Assembly (NCBI GenBank): GCA_025766275.1
Contig: JAFKAC010000020.1
Location: 496,001-560,000, forward strand
Direction of reading: 5' to 3'
DNA from: Lactarius indigo
Lineage: Eukaryota; Basidiomycota; Agaricomycetes; Russulales; Russulaceae
Length of the DNA: 64,000 bases
Under the pieces are notes generated by a model. The model was not told the DNA's origin. It searched no databases and saw nothing but the letters and a program-made list of their open reading frames with translations. The position numbers were made by a program, and so were the translations under genes. Below, piece after piece: positions 39,670 to 51,408 of the stretch (the first letter of the stretch is position 1; each line of letters begins with the position of its first letter).

Positions 39670-40177
39670 TGTTATGCTCCACCGGCATTAGTCTGACTTG
39701 GACGCAAAGGCGGCGTAATCGACTTAGCGGAAGTTAGGCGAATGGGGATCACGTGTCAACCCAACGCAAGCTGAACAGGGGCACACTGGCACACGCTGCA
39801 GCAAAGGTATGGAGATGCTACCCCTTGGTGGGTAGAAGTGGAGGTACACCTAGTTCGAGGACTAGGGCAGACAAAAGACGAGTCAAGTGGTGGATTGAAG
39901 AAGACCAAGATGGAGACTCTTGGTCTTCTAATACAACTACTTATACAAATACGTGCGGGCTTTAAAGCGCTGCTAGAATAGTAGGTAACTAATAGCGTAA
40001 CTAGCTCGAACCCTAGTACAGCTATCCTAGGAATGAGTCATACATGAGTCACAATCACATGTGAACTACTATGCTGACTGATACGATGTAAGAGTCCATG
40101 ACTAATACTGATACCGGACCGTAGTCATAACCGGTCATGAGTCGTGTGCAATGAGTCATCAAGTCCGTACCGTAACA
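39670..40177 (-). repeat. 5' LTR of element A3 (family A)
   Basis: A 508-bp LTR bounded by TG...CA (plus strand TGTTATGCTCC ... ACCGTAACA). It carries TATAAG (39945-39940, minus), and the inverted repeat AAGACCAAGA / TCTTGGTCTT spanning the predicted start site at 39911. It inserted 14 bp inside the end of a family B LTR (40178-40191). Confidence 0.93.
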
Positions 40178-40191
40178 GTGACGGCGTTACA
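40178..40191 (+). repeat. Terminal 14 bp of a family B LTR
   Basis: GTGACGGCGTTACA is exactly the inverted form of the first 14 bp of the B LTRs at 9789 and 17527. It directly abuts the A3 LTR and is followed by sequence not seen elsewhere in the window. It is best read as the outer end of an older plus-sense B LTR into which A3 inserted, marking the edge of the nested cluster. Confidence 0.7.
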
Positions 40192-43100
40192 CTGCAACAA
40201 TTGAAGAACATGGTGGTGGTGATAAGGGAGTGATAAGAGAGTGATAGGAGGGTTGGAAAGGAGAGGCAACAAAGTTACACAGCGCACACAGCAAGCACCT
40301 GGAAGTCACAATTAGTCAAACGCTGTAACTACGCCACTGCGCCACACAAAAAGGGCCTGTCCCACCATTGCAGACTGTCACTGTATGGTTTCAGATTGGT
40401 TTCAGACTTGCAAAATTTTGGAATGGGCCAAGTAATTGAGTTCTTGAAATTAATTGAGTTCGAGTTTAAACACATTCAAATGTGTTCTCTAAATCTCAGG
40501 ATGTTGCTGAACCCTGAACCAGACCATTGGTCCAGTTCAGGCCAAATAGCTGAACCCCAAACCATGGTTCAGTTCAGCTAGGTTCAGGTTTGAACCGAAG
40601 TTCAGAACTGAACTTTCCCATCACTATCATATTGTCAAGCTCTATATCCACAGCAACATTCAACTTGCAGAACCCTTCTGCTACATCTATCTTGCATATC
40701 ACTCAATGGAGGTCCTGTGTGGGCTCTAGACCACTGGAGCATAGACCAATTTTATAAAGAGTATCATGCCTACATCAACAACACCTCCACCTTGATTAAA
40801 TATGACCCAGCAAACCCCACACCCACTCTCATCTGCAACTACCAAGCAAGACAGAATACAGCCACTGGAAGTGCCTAAATCATGCAAGCATCTGTGGTAG
40901 ACACAACAACTAGGGATAGCACAGGCTGGTCACAAGCCTATGACTTAGATTTTGATCTTGATCTCTCATAATGGATTGGCCAGTCACATGAGGATGATAT
41001 AAGCTGCTCAAAATTGGTGGCAACTACGCGACGCGAACCATAGCTGATGCACCCTCATGAAATGTGAACAGGGCCATCTACGGCCATCTCACCGCACCCG
41101 GCGGCGGCATCATGGCCTGGCATGATCGGCATTTGGCCAGCATTTGCGGCGTGCTGACGCATACCATGTACCATGCCACTTCTTCGCGACGAAAGCTCCG
41201 GGCAGACGTCTGTCTCTCATATTGCTCCTTCCGGACGGTGGGCGATCAGGTTCGCTGGCTGGTGCTTGGAAAGGCACGCAAAACACACCAAGTCAGTCTG
41301 GTCATGTGCTGCGTAGCTGGCCAGGGTCGCCAGGGTTTTTTTTCTTACTGGCTGGCCGCTGGCAGGACAGGGTCAAGAAGCCACGCGGGGCAAACTGACA
41401 GAAGACCGAATAAAGGAGTACTAACCAAATTGCTGTTTACGCGTCGGGATCAACGAGATGACGGCATGGCGAACACACGGCTCCCCCGGGTCAAGTCAGT
41501 CGGGGAAAACATGAAACTTCGGTCATGCGTAACGTACACACGCTGCCTTTTTTTTTCGTACCGCATCGAGCCAAACCCCGACCCCCTCTCCCGAGCTGCA
41601 ATATACCCCCTGAGGGCCCGAAATTTGACAGTCAGGGCCCGATCCCGGTCAATATTGTGAAGGGATGATTGATGCGCACATAAATATAATGGCCGGTTGG
41701 CAGCGACTGGCATGCGCCACTACGTTTTGCGATCGTACGCAGTTTGCTGTTTCTGGCAAGTACAGGAGTAGGTGTGTGGCTGGTTGACATGGAATAGATA
41801 TCGACATATTGACTTGTGGCGTTGGTGTAGCTCGAGGAACTGATGTGGCTCCGCCGCCACAGGGAGAATAGCTCGCGGGCGCACTAGGGTGGGAAGTGGG
41901 TGTGAGGTACGGCCTCATAGGAGGTGGAAGCCGCAGGGGGGTCTGGGGTGCGCAGTCCTGGCGCACGACGCAACCCTTATGCATTCATTGATTGGCACGG
42001 GTCGCGGAGCGCCAGAGGAACGGGAACTTAACCGGACTTGGGGGTACCACCGAGCGAGGAAATTCGCACGTGATTGGTGCTTTTTTCCCCCCTTGCCCAT
42101 GTCCTTCTATCTATCCTTCCTGAACCCGCAAGATACGGTTTCGAAGCGAACCCCCCCTCGCTTTTCACTATCGCTATTACTATTTGTCGCTCCTCGCCGC
42201 ACCTAGAATTAACTTACGGGATACTGGCGTCTAACCGCAGCATTACTTAGGAGGAGGGGCTGTCCTAAAGTAGAATGAGATGACCCCCCTTGGAGTCGCC
42301 TAGGAACAATCATCGTTGCCGTCATTGAACGAAAGGCGCCCGACAGTGCAGCGTTACATACGGTAGGTATTTCAATTTTATTTTTTTTGGAAAATGGTCA
42401 CTTTCTCGCATTAGACATGTGCTCCATTCTTCTTCGCGAGATACCAGATCGTGCGACGGCATCCTCCTGGTGATGTAGGGCCTCGATGATAAAAAGTTGG
42501 TGATGGGGGGTTCTGAGCCAGCATCTTGACCGCCAAATAGGGCTGGTGGTGTCGTTGCGGTTCTGGCTGATTGAAGTGGTGAACGAAAGCCTTGCGCTTG
42601 CGCTAAGATCGATCATTAAAAGAGAAGATGAATGAAGATGACTCGTGCATATTATTAGCTGACACCACTCCATCAGTGACTGCGATCCAATGTATGTCAT
42701 TTGTCATTTGTTTCCCATACAGCACTGAAGTCATGTCATGTCAGAGAGACTATGTGTGAGTGCCTTGCCCGCCGTCATGCAGAAAACGAATAAATGCACG
42801 CAGCCCTGCAACTGGCCCTGGCACCACGTTTGGGTTAAGCCATGGTATATACAGTACGATATCTGTAAATGGAGGTCCCGCCCTGCTTCCGTGTGATCAT
42901 TTCGGCAGATCAGGACCGTAGCACCCCACATCTTTGCCTTTCTGCTTGTAGCCTTCCCACCGCCGTGTGCATCATGTATGATTCACACCGCACCGAACCC
43001 ACTGCATCTCTGATCTCTGATCTTTGATCTATGCGCGTGTTCTCGCGTTTCCACCTCACCCCACCACCTCCTTCTTTTTCTCTTCCATCGCCTCCATCAC

Positions 43101-45063
43101 CTTTAATGGGCAAGGGCTGCCCGGCCTCTTTATACCCCGATTTGCCTAGCTGCGCTGCGCATCCCCCATCCGCTCACGCGTTCCAACTCCTGAAGTAGGT
43201 GCTCTTTGCGCCCCCCCGAGTTTGCCCGGTGTCCGCTCTCAACAATGGGGAAAAGCTGAGCGGGGTGGAGTCGCGAACTCCAGCTCCAGTTTCAACTCAC
43301 ATGTGCTTTTTGCAGCCCTCCTCAATCCCCAACATCCAACTTTGTGTGTCTTCAACACACCCCCATCGCACGCACGTGTTTTGCCTTGCGCCGGTTGTTA
43401 TCGGTGTTGTTGTTGTTGTTCTCATTGCGCCACGCTGACGGGGCCTCTCCTGTGGGACGGAGTTACGACAATAGGTAAGTATGTAAAAAACTACTGGCCG
43501 GGGCCCGACCGACCCTTCTCGAGAGCGCCTGCCAGCCTGAGTACGCCTTCTCCCTGCGCCAAGCATACTCTCTGGCCTAGATTTTCCACCACGGCCCTTA
43601 CGGCACGGCATCATTTGATGAGGAGAGAACGCCGGGAGGAGAAAGGAGTTAAGTGAGCGTACATTAATCCCGGCAGGCAACGTAGACATGCACATATATG
43701 CACGCCTGAGCGCACGCGCCGAATGGCGGGAAGGGGACGTACAAGAATGATTCATCCCCCTTATCTCTCTCGTGCATGTAACTTCTTAGCACCGCAATAC
43801 ACCGCTGACAATAGCACAGTATATAGGTACTATGACACAGGTGCCATGTACGATGGTACTTGCGTTCTAAACGGGGCTATCTCGTATATTTACTTATCAT
43901 ATATCTTGCTGGTGCCAAGTGCAGTGCAGTAACGTGTACAAATCATAGCACGCGCACCCCACTTGCATGGACAATCATATATATATGATGCCTGCAGAGA
44001 CACAAAGAGACAAAGGCGGTTGTGTGGCGCGGGTGCTGGCGTGTTGGTTGACACGTTGACAGGCCGCTGTCACTTTTGCCCAACTCTCACTTTCCTTTTT
44101 TCTTTTATGTGGATGAAAATCCGGAACTTGGAAAAAAAAAAAGAACAAAACAAGAAAAAGACAAGGACGGAGGGTGACTCACCCACTTTTCACCTCCACA
44201 TTCACCCAAGTCGATCACAAAATATGAATAAACCGACCGATGAGATCGTGAGATCTTGCGGGGATGTACGTGTACCGTCAAGAGGAATGGAAAGGAGAAG
44301 AGAGGATCACGATCGGCCGTAATCGAAGTATTGAGAGCCTGGCCTCTGAAAAATCTTGCATTGCACAAAGCGGATCTCATATTTATTTTTTTGACCCAAA
44401 AAGAAAAGGCGAGGTATCTTTTACATATGTGAGGTGTCAAGCTTGTCAAGGGCGATCGACAGGGAAGGAAAGGAAGGGGCGAAGGGACGCAACAGTTGAG
44501 TTAAGCGGAATGGGGAAAGGGAATGTGGTGCAGTGCCTTCGCGGGAATCTTCCTTTTTTTTTTTTGGTGGATGAATTGCAAAATGCGATCCTCGAGTTGC
44601 GGAGAATTTCTCAGATCTCAGCTTCGGTCGCGTCACTGACCGAATGAGGAAGATGGTTCTCTTCCATGTACAGTATCATCCGTCGTCATGCATTGCTGCG
44701 TCGGCTCTCGAACAGACTCTGTTCCGCGGAAGTAGAAGCGTTTCTCCACACAGTTGTCGTCAACAAGTCTATGTCACGTATGGTGGAGTAAAGGTGGGGC
44801 TGACTATTGCGTTATTGGATATCACACAGCATGTGAACAGAGCAAGTGTAGGCACGACATACGCATGGTACACAGGGGTAATAAAAAAAAGAAAAGCTGA
44901 AGAAAAAGAAGAAAAAAATGGATGGGGAAGTCCCACCTAAGGGATAATGAAAATGGTCTAGAGGAAGAACGTGGACGTATGTTAGGATGTCGTGATACAA
45001 GGCGTAATATGGGTAGGGTCTCTCGAAGGAAGGTCGCCGACATGATGGAAATGTAGATACCTG
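40192..45063. other. Gene-poor stretch right of the transposon nest
   Basis: I see no convincing gene here. At 40508-40614 there are about ten TGAAC/GTTCA motifs in both orientations. At about 40730-40940 a decayed coding-like fragment reads EYHAYINNTSTLIKYDPANPTPTLICNY before stops; I cannot name its source. From about 41050 the DNA is host-like, with A/T homopolymers and scattered open frames on both strands that look like chance. Confidence 0.5.
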
Positions 45064-46083
45064 CTAGGTTCTGACTACCACACGTCTCGTGTGTTTGCCT
45101 GCACGCCGCCGTTCTCCATGCGGCGTGGGCCTACGCCACGACTGATCGTCTTCCTCGCGAATGTCATCAACACGCTGATCAACCTGTGTGCATGATCGGA
45201 ACCGATCGAGTTAGCTTGGAGCGCAGCAGACTACCGGCACGGCGACTCACTGGGGGTGGTGCATTGCGCACGATCGTTGCCGGATGGTGAGGCGGTGCAT
45301 ATCCAGGTGGAGGTACTACCGCACTGGGGTTACCCCGTGCGATATCCGGATGATGATGTGAATACGGTGGGACGGGGTGCGGGGGAGAGTGCATATGCGC
45401 CGCTGGTGCGTGTGCAACCTCCGGCAGTGGTGGTGGGGGTTGCATTGTAGGTTGAGGTTGTGATTGTGCCGATTGTTGCTGCGGTTGTGGTTGTTGTTGT
45501 TGCTGCTGCTGTTGCTGTTGTTGCACTGATGGCGGCAGAGGAGCATGCGGGTGTGCAGACCAGGGATGCGGAACCGAGACGGGCTCTTTGCCTTTTGAGG
45601 TGCGCGCAGGGGTAGGCGGAAAGTCGGACTCTACGCGCACGCGAATGATCTCTTTACCGGCCTGGGCAAAGAATTGATGTTCCTGCCGACGGAAGTACAA
45701 GCTAGTCGACCCCTGCTTGAGGAAGAGCGGTTGCTCTGGAGGTTGGGGAGGGAAAAGACGCATCAACTCGTGGCCAGTGGGTGGTGGAGGGTAGATTCTC
45801 GGAGGCATGGCCTGGCCGTTTGATACGTCGAGGTCTAAGGGTTTGGGGGGGTCCTCTCGGTAAATAAAATAAAATTGAACAGAAATGACGATAAGGACGT
45901 ACGAGGAAGAGAGCTCGGCGACAGCGGTCTTCGGGGAGGGACCTGAGCACCGTTGACGGAGTGTTGAATAGGAGGTAGATGTGAAGACGGAGGGCTCATG
46001 TCGTGATCTGGAGGAGAGCGTGAGGAGCGTGATGAGGGAGAGCGAGAGAGCTCTGAAACGGGACGAAGATGGTACTGCTGCAT
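45064..46083 (-). CDS. Unrecognised proline/glutamine-rich protein, three exons
   Basis: Exons on the minus strand: 46083-45903, 45855-45251 and 45183-45064; introns of 47 nt (GTACGT...GAG, a weak acceptor) and 67 nt (GTGAGT...CAG). Phases fit and give 301 residues. The start is ATG CAG CAG TAC. An N-terminal Ser/Pro/Arg-rich region is followed by a more ordered segment (GSTSLYFRRQEHQFFAQAGKEIIRVRVE, about residues 107-134), a polyglutamine run, a His/Pro-rich region and a charged end (VDDIREEDDQSWRRPTPHGE). I do not recognise the family. The third exon reading to a stop in exactly 40 codons supports the model. Composition suggests a disordered nuclear regulator, but that is a guess. Confidence 0.6.
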
Positions 46084-49000
46084 TCCGAGGGTGACGGGAC
46101 GTAGGGGGTAGGGGGAGGGAAGGAAGGAGATTATATACGGGAAGCGGGATTTGTATCAGTGATCTTCTGGGCATGACGAAAAAGGAACACGAGCCGAACG
46201 GGTGATGGATTGGATTGGAATTGAGCAAGGGGAAATGGGATATTGGGATGGGAATGGGAATGAATAAAATAAATCAGCACAGACTGCATCAAATTGGAAG
46301 CTCTCGCATTCATTCCGGCCCGCGGGCTCGAGCCTGTCGAGCTCGCGCTGTGCGCTCTTGCTTGCTGGGTGTACATAACTGGCACCACCACTACTCAGTT
46401 GGCCAGATTTCAGGGCCGTCGAACCCCCGTCAATGACCTGGCCTCGTGCGCTCCAGGATTTCGGCTCTCCGTCACCCCTGATCTTGACAGAAACCGCTCA
46501 GTCATCCACCGAAATCCCTTGTCCTGGTACCTGGCCTTTCGCTTCTGCCGCCCATTCACACGACCTTTCGGTTAACTTGGTATGGTGCCCCCCTTCGGTA
46601 GACAGGTCAAGTCAGATCATCCAATTATCACCTGCTTGCATTTCCAATTACGCACGTCTTCTCTTCCGGCCTTCCAAAAGGCCCATCCATGACATGACAC
46701 GGCTACCGCCCACTCGTAGCTATCATATATCAGAACTAATACCCACATCCACGCCCGACCAGGACCACTCCTTCGGTAGTTCCTGATTTCATCGTCATTC
46801 CATTTATACCTCTTTCCCCTGCAGAACATTCTTCGGCGCTATCCCGGCCCCCTCTGTTCGATGTTCTCCCGTCGGCCGGACTTTACTCGCCCCGTTCCAT
46901 GTCAACCGACTCTCATCGATGTATGTCTCATCACATCAGGAAATACCTACAGCGTGCCTCTTTAATTAGTTCCTTTTGACGGTTGGCACCGTCTCCAACA
47001 ATCACCTGCCTCTCCAAGCGATTCGCCACACCCGTCACATCACCTTCCTAAGCATCGTGGTCATTATCACTGTCCAAGATTCCATCGGCTGCATCTGTTG
47101 ATCGTTTCTGCTCCACTATCAGCTATTTTGCTGTGCACCAATGTTGCATATTTGGAAACGACATCGGCGTATATCCGTCTCCATTGACGTCCAAGATGCT
47201 TCTCACCGAGTCTCCCCCCGTCCCGAGCGTGCCCCTCCGCTCGACTTGGCCGTTGGTCGGTCTAGAATCGGTGACAGGCCGGCGAATTCCGGCCTCGACA
47301 CTGATGTGAAAGTTTACCGCTTCGAGCGCTTACCTGCCCCTCCCCTTCGCCTTCCCTTCCTTTCCTTTCCTTTCCCTTCCCTTCCGTCCCTCAAGCTCGC
47401 GAGCCCCCCCACCCCTTACAGTAAGGGGTATCTAAAGGTTCCGAGCTCGGCAGGAGGTCCTCTCCGGGCGTAGCTACAGTACTTCTCTGAAAAACTTTGG
47501 CGTATCCGATTATCCGAACCTAACCTTTGCCCATTCCGTACCATCTATATTGATTCTTTACCCAATTCCGACATGCAGGCTCTTACTCTCTCTTTTGGAT
47601 CATATGTCATATCTCTTACTGACACCTCTTGTCATCTCCTTTTTTTTTAATATCAAGTGATCGTCTCTTGTTCTCGGGTAAGCCTAGTGAACATTGTGAA
47701 CAGTCGTGCTATTTGCGAGATGGCTGTCCCGTCGTTCGCGGGTCGTTACTTATGGCTAATCCGTCGCGTAAGCATCCGGATCAGGAGTAAGCCCAATCTA
47801 GACTAGTTCTACTGCTTTCCCCCATTGCCATGATACGCACGATGGCCATGCGCCCTCAGTGCCCTTCTCATTGCGTTGCGTACTCCCACTGGTAAGCCTC
47901 GTTGCGGCGCAATGCTTCCTTATCATATGTAACTTACCAGCATATTGACGCACGACGGCACTCATCCAGGTACGAACACACACACACACTCCGCAACACG
48001 TATCCGGCTGTGTACACCAGGCGGCAAACTGGCAATAGTCCCGTCTCCCCCGAATGCGCTTCATAGTCCGTTGGTCCGTTGAGCCAATGGCATCGCAGCG
48101 CCTTTTGTTCACGGGCGCGCAACAAACACACTTTACTCGCAGGGCGGCCCTGCCAAAGGGATTTATCGAATCCATCACATAACCAATAACGTGGCCATGC
48201 CGTGGGCTGTGTGTGGCTTGTGAGTGTGCTTCTTAATTTCCCTCTTCTTTCAGTCTTCGCTTCCCCCAACTGTTTTGGCGCCTCCTGCGTTGCCTCTTGA
48301 TACAGTAACTTACAGCAACGATGATTCGTATTGTTTCTTCTCAGCCCCACCCATCCCCGTGTTGCGCCGCTCCGCGCGCAACCCTGAACCGCCCTTGGAA
48401 CGCGCTCTTCCGCCTCGGCGCACCCTATTCTCCTCCGACTGGCCACCACAGCGCCGCTTTGTTTTACTTGGGCCACTCCACCTCCCTGCGCTTTGCGAAC
48501 CAATCATGGCTCGCGGAGAATGACGGAGGCGGCCATTTTCAGTTGTTGGTGCCAATAGTGTTCCATGCGTGTTCATCATTGGTTCGTTATGTTTGGCGTC
48601 TCTCGGCGCTTGTCGGTTTTTTTCGTTTTCGCTGCGGTAATCAAAAAACGCGCCCACCCAGCGAGTCGCTCGGTGTTTTTTGGGGGGCTGACTGGAGGGC
48701 TGTGCGTTGTGAGGACGAGAGCTGTGTTCGGCGCTCAAGCGGTCAGCAAGTAAATAAGCGTGGCGTAAGTAGTACTTAGTACTTACGACGACCGGAACCC
48801 GTGACGCCAATCGCATTCTTTTTTTTTTTTGTTCCTATAGTACCCAATCGGCGTGAGCCAAGTTCAACAGTCGCTCCCATAACAACAAAAAGGAAAACCG
48901 AAAATCATCAGCCCTTACAATTGGGCCATGGGCTTGGTTTTGGACAGCGACCGCTCTCTTTTGTTTTTGCAAATAACTATACGCGCAAAACTCGCTATCA

Positions 49001-50414
49001 AGTGCGATCGTCTTTTTTCCCCTTCGGCAGATCCTACTCAACGCTCTATGCCCTTTCCGTGCGCGCGCTTCGCAAGTCGCGATCACGGGCACGCACCGAA
49101 CCAAACAACACGCCCCCCCAAAAAAACAAAGTCTTATCGAACCTGTAGAGCCCTCCCACCACCTGCCCGAGGGCATCCGCGCTCGTGCTCGTCTTATTTT
49201 TTGTTCGTGAGACGTGGCGCAGACACTTCGAGCTGCTGGCCTGCCAGTAAGTGCATGCATGCGGAGCACGCATGTTTACACCACAAACGCACGACTCCGA
49301 AATTGATCACTGATCATGATCGCGATGATCATCTTTTAGTTCCCAGAGTTTATTCATTTAACCCGAGGGCGGCTAGAACGTCGTCGCTTGCTGTCGAATC
49401 ACAATACGCCGTACCAATTTAAACCGAGTTAAAGCAAATCCGGCCTTTTTATATATTTTCAATCACGACAGGGCATTTACATATGGGCGTTGCAATTGGG
49501 CACGAGAAACGCGGGGGTTCGTTTTGCGCCGCACGGCGACTTTTTGGCGAGCTCGGCTCGTATAGGTTACGAGAATAGAAAAAAATGAAACATCGTTCCT
49601 GTATGATAATGTGACGATACGATCTCGAGTATCATCTTTCCTCTTATACACAAAAGGAAAGAAAAAAAAAATAAACCAATTGAGGGGATTGTGCCCTGCC
49701 GATTCCTGTGCAAGGTTGGTTTCGCGGCAATGCACGAATTCTTCGGGTTCTCTTGTTGTGTCGTACTTATTTCAAATTGGCCAACGTTCTGCATTTTCCA
49801 TTATGCGTCGCCTAATGCAACGTGATTTCCCCCGATTCAGTCATGAGGGAAGGAGGGGGACGACCCGGGGAATGAAGAAACTTCGCGTGTGCCAGCTCGC
49901 TTTGGAAGAACTCCTCCCCGTTGTCAAGTTTCGGAGCCGGGGCTTTGGAGTTCGGAAGCCCTGGCTCAAAACCCCCGACGGCCATGGCTGAAATGAATAA
50001 AGGAGACAATGGTGATTATCTTGCTCCGGTCGACCCAATTCGTCATAGTGCGCATCATGTGGCCCAAACGGGAATACAGTACGTCCAAGCAAGGGGCGCG
50101 ACTGGATGAGAATGTACGTCTGGTTGTCATACTGGCGAGAGTGAGCAACCACGACAGATCTCCTGGTGCGGACAACACCTCATGCAGGACCGCGGTATCA
50201 GAAGGCTGCGCCGCAGTGCAACGTGTGTGAGCACAAAGGAAGAGGGAGAAAACAAAGAGAACCAAAAGCGAAAGCGAAGAATGCAAAACGAAAATCCCTC
50301 GGCGAGCAAAAAACGAGTGTAGAAGATGTTTCGAGGGGGGAGGAGTACCACGTCATGGTCGCTGTGAGGCGGGCGCTGCCGCGGAGCGCGCGGCAACACC
50401 GGCGAGTCTCCAGA
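46084..50414. other. Intergenic, no gene supported
   Basis: No open frame here shows a recognisable domain or a consistent exon chain. Notable are a pure pyrimidine tract (about 47352-47395), a CA repeat near 47980 and several poly-T runs. Overlapping open frames at 48224-49422 on both strands look like chance in GC-rich DNA. The right-hand part may include the 3' region of the MPP6-like gene. Confidence 0.5.
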
Positions 50415-51408
50415 TCAGGCAGCCGCCGCGGCGCCGCTTTTTTTGCGCTTTCTGTTGGTGGTGATTTGCGCGCCGGCGTCGTCGCGACGACGATCGTCCC
50501 TGTCTCTCTTCAGATTCGGGCGCCGCGTCGCACGGGAGTCAACCTCTGGCCGTGTCGGGCGCGATCCGTCCCCGCGAGAGACAGAATCGGACGGTTCGTC
50601 TACGCCCGCAGGTTTGAGGAACTTGTTGCGGTTGTTGGGGGTAGAAAGGCTGCTCGCGGGCTTGTGGGGCGATGGTGCGGAGGGAGGCGGCGGCGGACCT
50701 CTGGACGGATGTGAACAATCGCCGCTGCTCTTGTCTTCTGCCTCCGTTTCGAGGTTTCTGATCTTGATCCCGCTGCCTGCCACGACGTCTTCGCGAATGA
50801 GTTCCCGGGCGCTTTTAGTATTACGAGGTTTGGCCCGCTCGATGTCTTTCGTCGAAGACCTAGGTCCGAAGCTCGATATCGACGTAAGACGTTTCGAGGC
50901 ATTGTGATGTTGGCGTTCTTCTTCCATGGGAACCTGCCGCGCGGAAGGTGACCCACGGGAATCGTCGTGCGACAAAAGCTGGAACGGATCTTTTGCGTCA
51001 GGTGAGCGGCGTGCGGGCAGTAATGAACGGGGGTACCTCTCCTTCTGTGACCTCCTGACCTCGTTTATTCCATGTCCGCCGGCCTCTAAGCTTGACAGCC
51101 TCCTGCGGCGATCCCGAAGCGTCATTACAGCCAGAGAAAACAAATGGAAGATATGAGGCTTCGTGTGTCACGGCGAGGCTGGGCGCGCATCAAGGGCAAG
51201 GCAATTGTTGGTTAAACGAGACAGAACGTTACCTAGAAGATGGCTCTGAGCCCATTCCCCACGCATCACGAACCTCCTTCGCCACCTCCCACCGCGACTC
51301 GTCGTGAACAAAGGACTCCACCGATTCGTTCGCAAGGTTTTGCTCAGCGTTTTGCGCATTTTGCATAAAGCGAAGGTTGAGGGTTCCTTTGCTGATGGTC
51401 GCGGCCAT
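50415..51408 (-). CDS. MPP6: Mpp6-like nuclear exosome cofactor
   Basis: The proposed exons are 51408-51233, 51085-51037 and 50978-50415, giving 262 residues with consistent phases. The N-terminus, MAATISKGTLNLRFMQNAQ, is the signature of M-phase phosphoprotein 6 (Mpp6), an RNA-binding protein that helps bring the helicase Mtr4 to the nuclear exosome for RNA processing and decay. The middle, GRRTWNKRGQEV, and the C-terminal FLKPAGVDEPSDS and lysine/arginine-rich end (NRKRKKSG) agree with what I recall of basidiomycete members. Exon 1 (donor GTAACG) and the stop are firm; intron 1 is long (147 nt) and a further small exon could lie in it, and the donor of intron 2 (GTACCC) is weak. Domain assignment rests mainly on the N-terminus. 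Confidence 0.68.

Noticed and set aside
41064..41660. 198-codon plus-strand open frame
   Set aside because: No recognisable domain, no supporting splice sites, and open frames of similar size occur on the other strand; probably chance.
48224..49422. Overlapping open frames of 100-190 codons on both strands
   Set aside because: GC-rich DNA gives long frames by chance; the translations look compositionally random and show no motif.
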